This document shows positions 34,106-44,565 of a DNA stretch of 64,000 bases, one piece after another. The DNA is taken from NCBI RefSeq assembly GCF_050624435.1, contig NC_134535.1, positions 74,458,494 to 74,522,493 of the forward strand, written 5' to 3'. The position numbers and the translations under genes are program-made. Under the pieces are notes generated by a model. The model had not been told where the DNA came from and made no database searches. It saw only the letters and a program-made list of their open reading frames with translations. This DNA is from Tenrec ecaudatus. Its lineage: Eukaryota; Chordata; Mammalia; Afrosoricida; Tenrecidae. Every line of letters starts with the position of its first letter. Within the stretch, counting starts at the first letter, position 1.

Positions 34106-34215
34106 TCAGGAGGGGCATGTGGAACGAGTATTGGTGGCTGGGGAAGGCCTTGGTGAGCACAAGTCATTGTAGTCAACACACAACAGTGACAAGGCTTTCT
34201 CCTCCTCTGAAATTA

Positions 34216-34419
34216 AAGATGAGTGGAGCCTCGCTGCCATCGAGTCGAGCCTGACGCACTGTGACCCTCCAGGGCAGAGCAAAACTGCCTCTGTCGGTTC
34301 CCAAGGCTATACATCTTCATGGATGGAGATAGCCTCCTCTTTCTTCCCGAGAGCAGCAGATGGGTTTGACCCGCTAACCTTGTGGTTAGCAGTATAACCC
34401 ATTACCACCTGGGTTCCTT
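34216..34419 (-). repeat. AfroSINE 4 of the cluster
   Basis: 'gctgccatcgagtcgagcctgacgcactgtgaccct' (tail), then 'gagagcagcagatgggtttgacccgctaaccttgtggttagcagtataacccattaccacctgggttcc' (head): complete on the minus strand. Confidence 0.88.
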
Positions 34420-34432
34420 TATCGAAGAGTGC

Positions 34433-34637
34433 CCAAACCCCAACATGCTGCCATTGAGTTTATTCTGACTCAGAGTGACCCTATAGGACAGTGTACACCT
34501 GCCCCTGAGTTTTCTGAGACTGTAAGGAGCAAGAGTTGAAAGCCTCATCTTTCTCCTGGGGAGCAGCAGGTGCCTTTGAACTGCTGACTTCGTGGTCAGC
34601 AGCCCAACGTGTAAACACTACATCACCAGGACTCCTT
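34433..34637 (-). repeat. AfroSINE 5 of the cluster
   Basis: Tail 'gctgccattgagtttattctgactcagagtgaccctatagg' through head 'gtgtaaacactacatcaccaggactcc'. Complete on the minus strand. Confidence 0.88.
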
Positions 34638-34647
34638 ATAGGAGGGT

Positions 34648-34846
34648 AAAAACCAAAGCTCGAACTCATGACTATGGAGTCAGTGCTGGCGCACAGTGAC
34701 CCCTAGAGGGCAGGGCAGAACTGCCCCCTGTGAGGTTCCGAGACTAACTCTACCGAAGGGGAAAAACCAATCTTTCTCCCGGAGAGCTGGCTGGTGGTTT
34801 TTTGGATTACAATCAAGCAAATGATCACTAAGCCACCAACCCTCCT
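34648..34846 (-). repeat. AfroSINE 6 of the cluster
   Basis: Tail 'gactatggagtcagtgctggcgcacagtgacccctagagggcagggcagaactgcc' through 'gatcactaagccaccaaccctcc'. Complete on the minus strand. Confidence 0.85.
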
Positions 34847-34984
34847 TCCCCAGAGGAATATAAGAAGGTCTCAAATCTCCAAGTCTCTTGGGCAGGTGGA
34901 TCACCCACTAACGCTGCTCCCTCTCTAGATCAAAGTCCAAAACAGTGCATCCAAAAGAACCAAAGAAGCGAGATTTGAAATGAG

Positions 34985-35160
34985 ATAAGCTTGAATTTGA
35001 ATGCTGCTTCCTACAGATCAGTGACTACACGTCCCAGAGTAAGTCACGTCACCTTCTAAGCCCGCGTTTCCTCATCTGCAAAATAGGAATTTTCCCTGCA
35101 TGCCTGGTAGTGAAAACGAAATGGATCATGTTCTGCTAAAGCACCTTGCAAATATTCAAG
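34985..35160 (+). repeat. MIR SINE
   Basis: 'gatcagtgactacacgtcccagagtaagtcacgtcaccttctaagc', 'tttcctcatctgcaaaatagg' and 'aaagcaccttgcaaat' follow MIR order. Confidence 0.75.
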
Positions 35161-35746
35161 CCCCGGGCCCTTCCTCCTTGGCAAGGACTAATCATCCTGA
35201 TACATCTTTCCCTTCGCATCTTCTGTAGTCTTTCAGCCTCTTGTCTGTCTCTGAGTGTTGTCTCTGACCTGAGGCTCTCTGCTTGTGTGTGAATCGAGCA
35301 GATGAAGGCCCCTCAACTGTATGGGGTGTGGCCGGCAGCTGGGAAGGTGGGGAGGGGGCGGGGGGGGGGGAGCAGCGGCTGAGCCACAGGGAGACAGATT
35401 AGAGTGGAAACAAGTAGGGAGGGAGAAAGGAAACAGCAATTAAGAGCTCAATGCTGGGGCAGGGGTGGGGCTGGAACAGCTCTGCCATCACTTCTGTTTC
35501 CCCTCTTCGCCATGACAGCGGGAGGGAGAGGTTAGAGCTGGGGACAAAGGGGCATAAGTCAGGTTGACTCAGGTTAGAAAGTAGTGGGCTGGGGAGGCCA
35601 GGAGGACAGAGTTAAGCCTGGAGGAGCCCTCCGGTGGAGGCAGACTGCTTGGATGGGGCCATCATGGAGCAGCTCCCAGTAAGGAAAGTGAGGCCTAGGA
35701 GATGGATGGCGGCCCAGTCCTCAGGGGTCTGAGTCTGCCTCTCTGG
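35161..35746. other. Intergenic, nothing recognised
   Basis: Purine-rich sequence with a G-run near 35352-35370. No exon or repeat is named. Confidence 0.45.
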
Positions 35747-36228
35747 CAGTGGTTCTCCACCTTCCTAAGGCCTGGACCCTTTAACACAGTTCCTCATGTG
35801 GTGGTGACCCCCACCCATAACATTATTTTCGTCGCTACTTCATAACTGTCATTTTGCTACTGTTATGCGTCGTCATGTAAATATCTGACATGTAGGATGT
35901 ATTTTCACTGTTACAAATTCGACATAATGAAAGCATCATGGTGAATCACAAAAACAATGTGTAATTATCTATTGTGAAATACTTATTTCTAATGACAAAT
36001 CAGTGAAATGCTGTCTTGAAGAATGGTGTAGCATGGGGAACAGTCTTCACGCCGGCTACTTGTATGTGGGCATCTCTGCATGTGGGCCGATCTGCCTGGA
36101 GACGATTGAGGAGCGGTGTCTCAGGTCCTAAGATCATTGGAATATGTGTTTTCTGATGGTCTTAGGCGACTCCTGTGAAAGTTGTTTGACCCCCCAATGG
36201 GTCACGACCCACAGGTTGAGAAGCGCTG
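35747..36228. mobile_element. SPIN-type hAT transposon, 482 bp, complete ends
   Basis: Left end CAGTGGTTCTCCACC; right end complement CAGCGCTTCTCAACCTGTGG. The internal arm 'cctaagatcattggaatatg' pairs with 'ttctgatggtcttagg', the hairpin typical of SPIN. The 8-bp flanks are ctctctgg (35739-35746) and ctctaggt (36229-36236), five of eight matching. No transposase frame is present. SPIN is known from tenrec, bushbaby, murine rodents, opossum and bats through horizontal transfer. Confidence 0.85.
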
Positions 36229-36236
36229 CTCTAGGT

Positions 36237-37214
36237 GGTGGGCGGTGCAGAGAGACCCTCCCCTCAAGTATGGTGTTACTGCGCAGGAGCCAGCTGTAAT
36301 GTACAGCAGGTTCTGACTCGTAGCCAGCGTGTGTGCGATGTCCGGCAGGAGGAAACGAGATCTGGTCCTGCGCCGTCCTCACAGTCCTGCCTGTGTGAAA
36401 GCCCCCCGTGACAGCCACTGGGTCGATCCATCGTGTGGAGGGGCTTCCTTTTGTTTCCCACTGCCCCTCTCCCGAGCACAATGTCCTTTCCCCCAGAGAC
36501 TGGTCTTGATAGAGGGAAAATCAATCCTACAAGTATGACTTAATTTAAAATTTCATTTGTTAAAAATCTGAAACGTAGCAGTCCCCTCCCTTACAGGAAC
36601 AATTCCATCTCAGGAAGGAAGGAGGCTCATAAAGTCAGAAGACGGGAAGCAGCCAGACAAGGGGGCATGGACCTTCAGGGATGGTGATCTCATGGCCCCT
36701 GGAGAAATGTAGGTGTCGATAATTTCCTGATGATCGATGTAGAACCTGCCTTCTTAGAGCATCCACCACATCTGTGACATTGTAAAAAAACAAAACAAAA
36801 ACCCTACTAATCTCCTGTAATCACTGTGAAAACCCCGTTTCTGGCACATGAACGTGTGGGCTCAGGACTGAACTCTGAAACAGAGAAACCTGGCTGTTTG
36901 CCTTCCGCAGGCGCTTGCAGGAATAAACTGGGAATGTCTCAAATCCACCTGGCCTGTTTGGGGCTACAGTAGGTGACAGGCTCTCCCGGACCCCTGGCTG
37001 TTTGATAACGGTCTCTCCCAATAACACAGCCAAAGTACGTGAGGCAAGTCACCTCTAAAAGGCGAAGGGCTGCTGGATGGACGGCCACGAGGGGAAAGAC
37101 ACTGGGGCTCACATTAACTGCGCCAGACCTGGCTCAGAAAATTTGTGAAAAACACACAGCGTTCCTGTGCGTGTGAGGTTCAGGCGCTGGTACAAAGTGG
37201 ATGCCGGGCGACTT

Positions 37215-37216
<2 letters not shown>
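36237..37216. other. Distal upstream region of TAC3
   Basis: No exon or named repeat is recognised. It is followed by a long TG run and then the likely TAC3 promoter. Confidence 0.4.

Positions 37217-37270
<54 letters not shown>
37217..37270 (+). repeat. (TG)27 microsatellite upstream of TAC3
   Basis: A pure 54-base TG run, about 270 bases before the putative first-exon donor. Such runs can adopt Z-DNA and vary in length. Confidence 0.95.
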
Positions 37271-37272
<2 letters not shown>

Positions 37273-37439
37273 ACGTCTGGGCTGCAGACTCTGGCTCCTC
37301 TCCCTACCTTCCCCCCTCCCCTCCAGCCACCCTGGGATTGGTGACTCTCAGCCCCTCCCCTCGCCTCCCCCAGACCCTCCCAGAGCCTTTATCAGAGAGC
37401 GGGACTGAGTTCCTGCCACATTCCCAGACCCCCTCCACT

Positions 37440-37540
37440 GATCCGCGCAGTGTGGGGAGTGGGCTGTTTTCCCAGCTCCCAGCCAGCTCTCAGATCCAGC
37501 CAGGCCAGGCCGTCTGCCCAGGCTCAAAGCCGCCCTGCAG
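37440..37540 (+). promoter_or_regulatory. TAC3: Putative TAC3 promoter and non-coding first exon
   Basis: The GC-rich stretch ends in ccctgcag followed by gtaggc, a good donor at 37541, and lies 460 bases before the acceptor of the first coding exon. Human TAC3 also starts with a non-coding exon. No clear TATA box is seen and the transcription start is not defined. Confidence 0.4.
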
Positions 37541-38007
37541 GTAGGCATTGCCCAGTAAGGGACAGGGAGTGGGAGGATTGGTTGGGGTGGGAACTGGGGC
37601 CTAGGGCAGAGGCCAGAATCTGGAGGGAGTGAGGCGGTGACAGGGCACCGAGAAGGTGAACAGGAAGTGTCAGGGTTCATGTTTGGAACCTACAGGTCCA
37701 GGCTGATTCTTCTATGCTAGAAAGTTTTCTGGCTTAGGTCTTGGGGTTACCTGGTGCTGGAAGACAGGCTTTCGGGTCTCTCCTCCAACCAACGAAGGCA
37801 ATAGTGTGTGTCGCAACCTCTTCTTTGGGTGCCCCGGGGCCTTGGGCATCACTGCCAGGTGCGGGTCTGATGGGGAGTGGGCCACAGAGTCCAAGGGCTA
37901 TCATCTCTGTGCAGAAGTGCTCTTGACAACGGGAGAGCTGTGGGCTGGGGTCGCCAGTGGGCAGAGGGCCCTGCCTGCCTCTCCCCCTCTCTTCACTCCC
38001 AGGCACC

Positions 38008-41000
38008 ATGCGGAGCTCCCTGCTGTTTGCAGCCATCCTGGCCCTCAGCCTGCTCCAGAGCAACTCGGCTGTCTGTGAGGAGGCACAGGTGCCCGACAGG
38101 GCCATCGGCAAGGTGAGGCACCCCCAGCTGTCCCCAGTCTGGCAGACAATGGGGAGATCTGCCTGGGCACCTGGGGAAAACTGATGGAAGGAAGCAGGGG
38201 CTGTTGATCTAAGGGGATTCTGCCGACCTTTGGAATTCCGTTGTCTCCTGGATTGTCTTGTGACCTCACTGTCTCTGGGGCTGGTCCCTAACTGTGTTCT
38301 GCGTGTGTCTTTGTGTGTGGCCCGATGGCGCAGTGGTTAAAGCACTCAGCTGCTGCGGAGAGATCAGTGGTTTGAACTCACCAGCCGGTATCTGTCTAGA
38401 TGACTCTGTCCCGCAGGGTCGCTCGGAATGTGGACCCTGTCAAGCTGATGGCAATGGGATGGGAAAGGTGCCCTGCAAATAGGCTGCTTGTTTCATGGCT
38501 GAAGGCTTCCTTGGGGCTGGGGCAGCTGCCAGGCATGAACGAGGGTGGTCCAAGCTTCTCTACAGCCCAGCCCAGCTCTGTCCCCCGGCAAGCTGGCACA
38601 GCTCTGGGTGGCAGGAAATATGGCCGGGCTTTCTTTCCCAAATGCTTCTTAGCAGGCGATTCTTCCTTTCAGCACTTATGCCTTATTTTATTTTCAAACT
38701 GCAGAGAAATCTCCGTAGCCTCTGCTCAGCTGCCCCATCCACCTCCGGTGCTCCGAGCATCCCAGCCTCTTCCCTCCTCTCCCCTGCCCACCTCTAGCCT
38801 CACTGCCTTAGGGAAGAGGTGGTGGGGGAACAAGTTGAGCACTGATTTCCAAAGTTCTTCTCAGGAAAGTGTAGGGATATGGAAGAGCAGGGCGGGTGTC
38901 TCTGCAAGGTTTGGAAATGATAGTCATTACATCGGTGCAAAGGCTTTTACGATGACTGCCGGTGAGACTTATTATAAATTCCGTGTGTGGAGTCCAACTG
39001 CCTCTCTAGCTGAGATCTGTTTAGCATCTCATTACAGGAGGTGGGCAGAGGATTTGAACATTTTTGGGAAAGAAACTGTCTGAGAAACCCTGTGCTGGGC
39101 AGAGAGGGCCATCCAGCTGAGGAAGCATGCTAGGGCACAAGAGGCGGACAGCCTGGCAGCTGGGAGCACATTAACCCCCCCTCCCCCAAACACACACAGT
39201 TGGAAAAGCACACCCCAGACTAAAAACCAATCTCACTGTCACTGAGTCGACGCTGACTCATGGTGACCCTGAAGGACAGAGCAGGACTGCCCCAGCAGGT
39301 GCCTCTTTCTGGGAGTGGAGAAAGCCTTATCTTTCTCCTGAGGACGGGCTGGCATTTCGAACTGCTGACCTGGTGGACAGCGGCCCGATGTGTCACCAGG
39401 GCTCTGACCAGAAACCACACCGGTAATGATGCCAAGTAGGAGCTGGGCGCTGTAAGCAGAGCGACTGAGTGCCAGGCTGGGCCGCTAGAGCACCTGGGTT
39501 CTTGTGACACATCCTTGCTGCCAGGCCTGGGGCGAGAAGATGGCTCTCCAGGGAGCAGGACTGCGCTGTGGGTCCTTCTTCGCCCGGGTCTTTGAGGATG
39601 AAGGGAACTGGGCCCGGAGGCAGGCGACGATTTGCCCCAGCGTCCCTCCCCCTGAGCGGTGTGGCTCGGGGTGCATCCTGTGGGACAGAGACCCAAAGCC
39701 TCCTGGGCCTGGAGTGAGGGGCAGCACGGTGATTGAAGGCGCGGCTTTCCAAAGGTGATCACTCGGATCGCCTCTGTGCACCATGTGCCCACCATCCTGC
39801 TGTGCTCAAAGTTGGCTAAAAGAACACCCCAAGCCAAAAAAACCCAAACACAAGGACATTAAGAGCTCGTGCTTGGCAGCAACTCCGGGAGCCGGGGTTC
39901 AGCTGCAGGGGTAGGAGGAGAGGAGGCCAATTTGAGTGCACCCCCTACCCGATATGTCAGATCCAGGGAAAAAGTGGGAGTCAGGGTGGGGGTGGGGAGA
40001 CAGGGACCTGGAGTTAGAGAGCCATGCAAGGACGAGAATGTGAGGGATAGTAGGGGAGCAGGGAGAGAACCCCCTGGCTGCCCACCCTCAGTCACGGACC
40101 AGGGAGTGTGCACTCAATCTGTTATCAAACAGCCAGGGTGCCACCCCCCTGTGGGTTTGCCAAATTGTAACTGCAGAGCTGCTGGTGGTTTTGAACTTCC
40201 GACCATGCAGACCGCAGCCCAATGCGCAACCACTACCACCAGGGATCCTCGGTGGGCCTTTCGGGGTGGGTGAGGGTGGGGGTAGGGTAGCCACATCCTT
40301 CAACGGGTCCTCAGCACTTGAGATGGACAAGAGCTCCTGAAGACTGTCCCCTCGGTGCAGGGGTAACGGACCCTCCTGGTTTGGGCCAGGACTGGCCTGG
40401 CCTTGCAATCACATGGAGCTCCTCAGAACTGGGCAAATGGGTAGCTAGGCAGCCTTCTGGGGAGCACCCTGCAGCCCTCCTCCCTCAGCTCTGATGGAGC
40501 TGAACCCATAGCAAGAGTCTAGCCTGAGTCAGGGCTAGGGAGCCACACCTGCTACTCCCTGTATCAGGTCTGACACCCTCCCGCCTGCCCCCAACATCCC
40601 AACCCCGGCCTCCGTTCCTGGTCACAGACATTAGGGTCTGGGCCAGAGATGGGTAGAACGCGGGGGCCTCTGTCCCCACCCACCAGTGCCGCGCAAACCT
40701 GAGTGAGCACATGAATCATCGGAACATCTTATTACAAACGCAGATTCTCTTTCAATAGGCCTGCGGAGAGGCTGCAATGAGGCATCGCTAACAGGCTCCT
40801 CACAATGCTGCTGCCCACAGACCACACTCTGCGTGGCTTCCCCTGGAAGCCAGAGGGAACTCTGAAATCAGGAGGATGCTGGGTCCAGTCTCGGGGAGCT
40901 CAGGCCCACACGGTTTCTTGTTCTTAGCCCTCTTTACTTCTCTCCCCCAGAAGGACCCGAATCTCCACCACCTGCCCCCGTCCTTACTCCAGAAACTTGT

Positions 41001-41756
41001 AGACAGCCAGACGGTCTCGCTGGAAGGGCTGCTTAAAATACTGAGCAGCACCAGTGTGGGTGAGCAGCAGGCTCCAGGGGAGAGGGCCATGGGGCCAGGG
41101 TGTGGAGGGTGGAATCAGGGTGGGGAGCAGGTGGCGGGGAATTGGGGATGGTTTAGTGACTCGTGGAGGACTGTGATTTGGACCCTTCTAATCCCCATTT
41201 TCCAGATTCAAATCCCCCAATGTATATGCTTGTTCTTCGTTTCTAGGTCCTAAGAAATTGTCCCTTTTCCAGAAGCGTGAGTAGCCCCTTCGCCCTCCCT
41301 CTCTCTGCTGACCACTTGCCCGGAGCTCCCTTTGAGGGCTCAGGGCTCAGTGCCCATCTCCACAGCCAGCTGTGCCCACTCAGCCAGACCTCCTCTCCCT
41401 GAACTGAGGGGCCCTAGGCACTAGGGGGAAGTAGGTAGCAGGGGCCATGCCTGGGGACCCTCCTTCTTGGGAACTAAGGGGTCTCAGCGGACACATGTTC
41501 AGTTTCGGCCAAGATTTCAAGACAGGCACCCGCTGGGGCAAGGGGGGTTCTTGAAACTTGGAAGGCCGGGTGGGGGTGGGGTATGGGGGGGTGTTGGGAG
41601 GGTCTTGGAAATATGCTTGCCAAAAGTTTCCACACAGTTGTGTGTGTGTGCGTCATTGTTAGCAATGGGACCTTTCTCTGCAGGCGACATGCACGACTTC
41701 TTTGTGGGCCTCATGGGCAAGCGGGACAGCCAGCCAGGTAGGTGTGTGGAGAGGTG

Positions 41757-41849
<93 letters not shown>

Positions 41850-42231
41850 GTGGTGGGGGATCCTGGGGCAGAGCTCACAGGGGCCAGATGCCCCATATTT
41901 ATCCCCAGAGGGACAGAGTGTGTTTTTTACCTATAGTGAGGGTCCCTGGGCCTCTTCTGCCCAGTCCTCTCAGAGCCACCATCCAGCCCTCCCTGATGGC
42001 CTGGCTCTGCTGCACTTGGGGCAGGGGCTGGAGCGTGCCTTCTTCCGGACTCCATCTTCTCCTGGTACCCACCAGAGCCAAGCCCCTCGCGGTTACAAGT
42101 CAGAGTGAAGGTCGCATTCTGAAAAATCCCTCCTAACCACTGTTTGCTTCATCCCAGACACTGCTTTTGATGCAAACCGAGAGGGCGCCCCCAGCTTTGG
42201 GAACCCCAAGTATCCCCGCAAGGCAGAGTGA
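38008..42231 (+). CDS. TAC3: Tachykinin-3 precursor (neurokinin B)
   Basis: This is the secreted precursor of neurokinin B, the ligand of TACR3, which drives kisspeptin/GnRH neurons and so puberty and reproduction. Five coding exons: 38008-38112, 40951-41059, 41247-41276, 41684-41737, 42158-42231. All have AG/GT borders and matching phases, giving 123 residues plus stop (human 121). Residues 1-20 are a signal peptide ([20 protein letters not shown]). The mature decapeptide [10 protein letters not shown] is at 83-92, preceded by a KR cleavage pair and followed by GKR (93-95), the amide donor and cleavage site. The C-terminal flank ends [11 protein letters not shown], close to the human FGILKYPPRAE. 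Exon 2 ends in AAG and exon 3 starts with AAG, so a KK pair arises at the splice junction. The TGA is followed two bases later by a donor, so a further non-coding exon exists. Intact. Confidence 0.95.
38318..38462 (+). repeat. AfroSINE in TAC3 intron
   Basis: 'gtggcccgatggcgcagtggttaaagcactcagctgctg' (head), 'agtggtttgaactcaccagccgg' (box B), and tail 'gcagggtcgctcggaatgtggaccctgtcaagctgatggca'. Confidence 0.88.
38463..39221. other. TAC3: TAC3 intron, nothing recognised
   Basis: Single-copy-looking intron sequence between 38113 and 40950. An open frame of 227 codons on the plus strand (38400-39083) is unlike any protein I know and starts inside the SINE. Confidence 0.45.
39222..39412 (-). 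repeat. AfroSINE in TAC3 intron, minus strand
   Basis: 'aaccaatctcactgtcactgagtcgacgctgactcatggtgaccctgaagg' through 'ggctggcatttcgaactgctgacctggtggacagcggcccgatgtgtcaccagggctc'. Confidence 0.88.
40128..40250 (-). repeat. AfroSINE head half, minus strand
   Basis: 'ctgtgggtttgccaaattgtaactgc' and 'gctggtggttttgaacttccgaccatgcagaccgcagcccaatgcgcaaccactaccaccagggatcc'. Confidence 0.8.
40690..40850 (+). mobile_element. MER5A relic
   Basis: 'acatgaatcatcggaacatcttattacaaacgcagattct', 'gcatcgctaacaggctcctcacaatgctgctgcc' and 'gaccacactct' follow the MER5A order. It ends about 100 bases before the TAC3 exon at 40951. Confidence 0.65.
41765..41843 (+). repeat. TAC3: (GA)n tract just after the neurokinin B exon
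   Basis: A 79-base pure GA run begins 27 bases after the donor of the exon that encodes neurokinin B (41684-41737). The purine/pyrimidine mirror symmetry permits triplex (H-DNA) formation, and GA-rich RNA binds SR-type splicing factors; an effect on this exon is inference. Confidence 0.95.
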
Positions 42232-42634
42232 GGTAAGCAAGGGTGGGGGGTGACTGTGTCTGTGGGGTGGGGGAGGCTACCCGAGCACACACACGCTTCT
42301 CTTTCATCTCTTTCCCTGTGTCGTGAGCAGGAGTGGGGGGGGGGAGAGGGGGGCATGGGCAGGTGGGACAGGCTTCCTCCGGGGATTTTCTGATGGGCAC
42401 TGTGAGTTCTTCAGCTCTCTGCTGATCTGTGCAGAAGCTGGAGAGCTCGTCTGATCATTACAGGTACCAAATCTGATGCACAAGGGAATCGTTTGCCCAC
42501 TCAAAGCGTCCAGGCTCCAGGGCTGCCTGGCCCAACGCCTCTGTGTAGTCCCACCAGGAATGATTAGAAAGAAATAGAAGGAGCTCGGACATCTAGTGGG
42601 GTCTCGCTGGGAACCCCATCTGAGTTGCTCCGTG

Positions 42635-42760
42635 GTGTGTTAAGAGCATGCCTTGATCTTGAATCCTGGATCTGGCGCTCACTAGCTGTGTGTCCTTGCT
42701 CAAGTTGCACACCCTCTCTGTGCCTTTCCTCCATCTCTTCCCCTGAAGAATGGAGGGTGC
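42635..42760 (+). repeat. MIR SINE
   Basis: 'agagcatgccttgatcttgaatcctggatctggcgctcactagctgtgtgtccttgctcaagttgcac' is classic MIR core order. It lies in the last TAC3 intron. Confidence 0.8.
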
Positions 42761-43289
42761 TTGAGGAGCCTTGCAGGGTTGTGGTTGGAAGATTGGGGGT
42801 AGGCAAAGTGCTTTCTCATAATTGTTCTGGTCTGGGAGGTGGCGGGGAAGGGGTGGGAGTGGGGCTGCCTCATGTTTCTCCCACTGGCTCTGGTCTGACT
42901 GCCTACAGCCATTTGGACTGGACCCTGGGGGTGAGTGGGCCGCCGGATCTCTCACTTGATCCGCTGCTGTGAGAATCCCTGGGGAAGCATCTAGTCAAAA
43001 CATGGAAGCTTCCGCCTCGACACCATCTGCCCACACACAGCAATAGCAACTCCACTGGCAGCTCTCTTTCCACGGCCTTCTAAAGAAAGGAAATGCGGGG
43101 AGCGGAAAGGCGAGGGTCTGGGAGGCCACAATTATCGCAGCGAGAGCCCTGCTCCTTCCCGGGGTCCCTGCCACCCACCCTCACTGGTCTCTGGGCGGAC
43201 AGTCTGAGGCTCAAGGGCTGGCTCTGGATGATACTGCCAGAGATGACTCCTGGGGAGCAGAGGCTGGTCTAGCCTCCCATTCAGTGCTG

Positions 43290-43520
43290 GGTGAGAGGCC
43301 ACAAAGAACCGTAATAATCGTAACTCGCTGATTACACGGTACTCACCCGTATCATTTTGCTCTCATTAGATGGTTATTTCAGTTCTGCCGAAGGCCAGAT
43401 AATTATACGGGCAGCTACCTCTGGATGACATACTCTCCCCCAGCGTTATGCACCGGCCGTAAAGATAATTACAGTGCAATTTTGCCACAGTATTTTATAC
43501 AAATGGTAGAAACAAGCGCA
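43290..43520. promoter_or_regulatory. AT-rich island with homeodomain-type words (candidate enhancer)
   Basis: The sequence is sharply more AT-rich than its surroundings and holds several ATTA/TAAT words (gtaataatcgtaa, gctgattacac, cagataattatac, aagataattacag) with no transposon signature. Such islands are often conserved non-coding elements. It lies in the intron before the TAC3 3' UTR exon. Function is inferred from composition only. Confidence 0.25.
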
Positions 43521-44316
43521 TTGTAGAAACCCGCTTTTAATGCTTGTTGGTGAATCCAGCTCTTTCAGAGGCATCAGACCCCATCATTGCAGCCTTTATC
43601 ATTTCATCACCATCACCGTCATCCGCAGCAACGGCACCTTTGACAATCTGTTAGGTACCAGGCAGGGTACGAATCGGGTTTCCGGGGTTGGCACTCCCAG
43701 GAGATTAGACGAGATGGACCAACACAGATCATTGTGTTTCTGTGGGGACAAGCTGTCATCTCGTTTCATTCATGTGAAGCTGCTGAGAAAGTAGAGACAG
43801 GCTTCTGAGAAGAGGCGGGACTGGCGGAGACTGGGAGAGCTCCGGGCCTGGCACCCTGGACAGGGCTGTGTGTCCCTGCCTCCCGAGGGTGCTGGCATGC
43901 TCTGCGCTTTGCCGCTCTCTCTGCACGCCCAACTTCCACCCCCAGGGGGTTTATCACGACTGGTCTGGCAAGCACCTGTCACCATAGCGTTCTGTCCTGG
44001 ATTTCAAGAGGGCCTCTAAGCTATGAGCCAGAGCCTTGTCCACAGGGGGTGGGAAGGAGAACTGAATGGGTTAGTGTTCGAAGCCCCCAGCAAGTGTGTG
44101 CAGGAGGAGACCCGGAGATCAGCTTCCACAGAGCGCGCAGCCTCGGGAAAGTTAGGGTCCTTCTGCTCCACCCACATGGCCCTGAAGCCACCTAGCTGCG
44201 TTAGCAATGGCAAGAGTCCCCGGGATGTGGATGGAGACTTCCCTTCTCCCTGCTCCTTCACAGAGGCCCCGCCTCCTCAGGGAGGGCTGGGCCATAACCC
44301 GTGGCTTTGTTTTCAG

Positions 44317-44565
44317 GTCCCCAGCATGCTGCTTCTGGACCCCTGGGCTGCATCCCGAGGACCCCCTGCCCCTACTCCCCATCACTGGACCACCCTCACG
44401 CCTTGGCCCCTTGCTCCCATCCCTTCGACCTCACCCTGTCTCGGAGACGCTGCGCTGCGAGGAGCCCACCTCCCAACAGACCCAGGCTGTGTCCACATGG
44501 TGTGTCCGACGTCGTCGTGATGCCGTGCCCCTCGGTTCTGCAATAATAAAGGCATTTTGCATAGG
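44317..44565 (+). other. TAC3: TAC3 terminal 3' UTR exon
   Basis: The acceptor ttgttttcag ends at 44316 and the exon runs to a poly(A) signal, AATAAA at 44545-44550. Together with the donor at 42233 this places most of the 3' UTR in a separate exon, as in human. The exact cleavage point is a guess. Confidence 0.7.
44545..44550 (+). terminator. TAC3: TAC3 polyadenylation signal
   Basis: AATAAA (within aataataaagg), followed within 40 bases by a GT-rich stretch (ctgacggtctgctcc). Confidence 0.75.

Noticed and set aside
41467-42108. 213-codon open frame with a long Arg-Glu repeat in TAC3
   Set aside because: The repeat is the translation of the GA microsatellite; the frame crosses splice sites of a well-supported gene.
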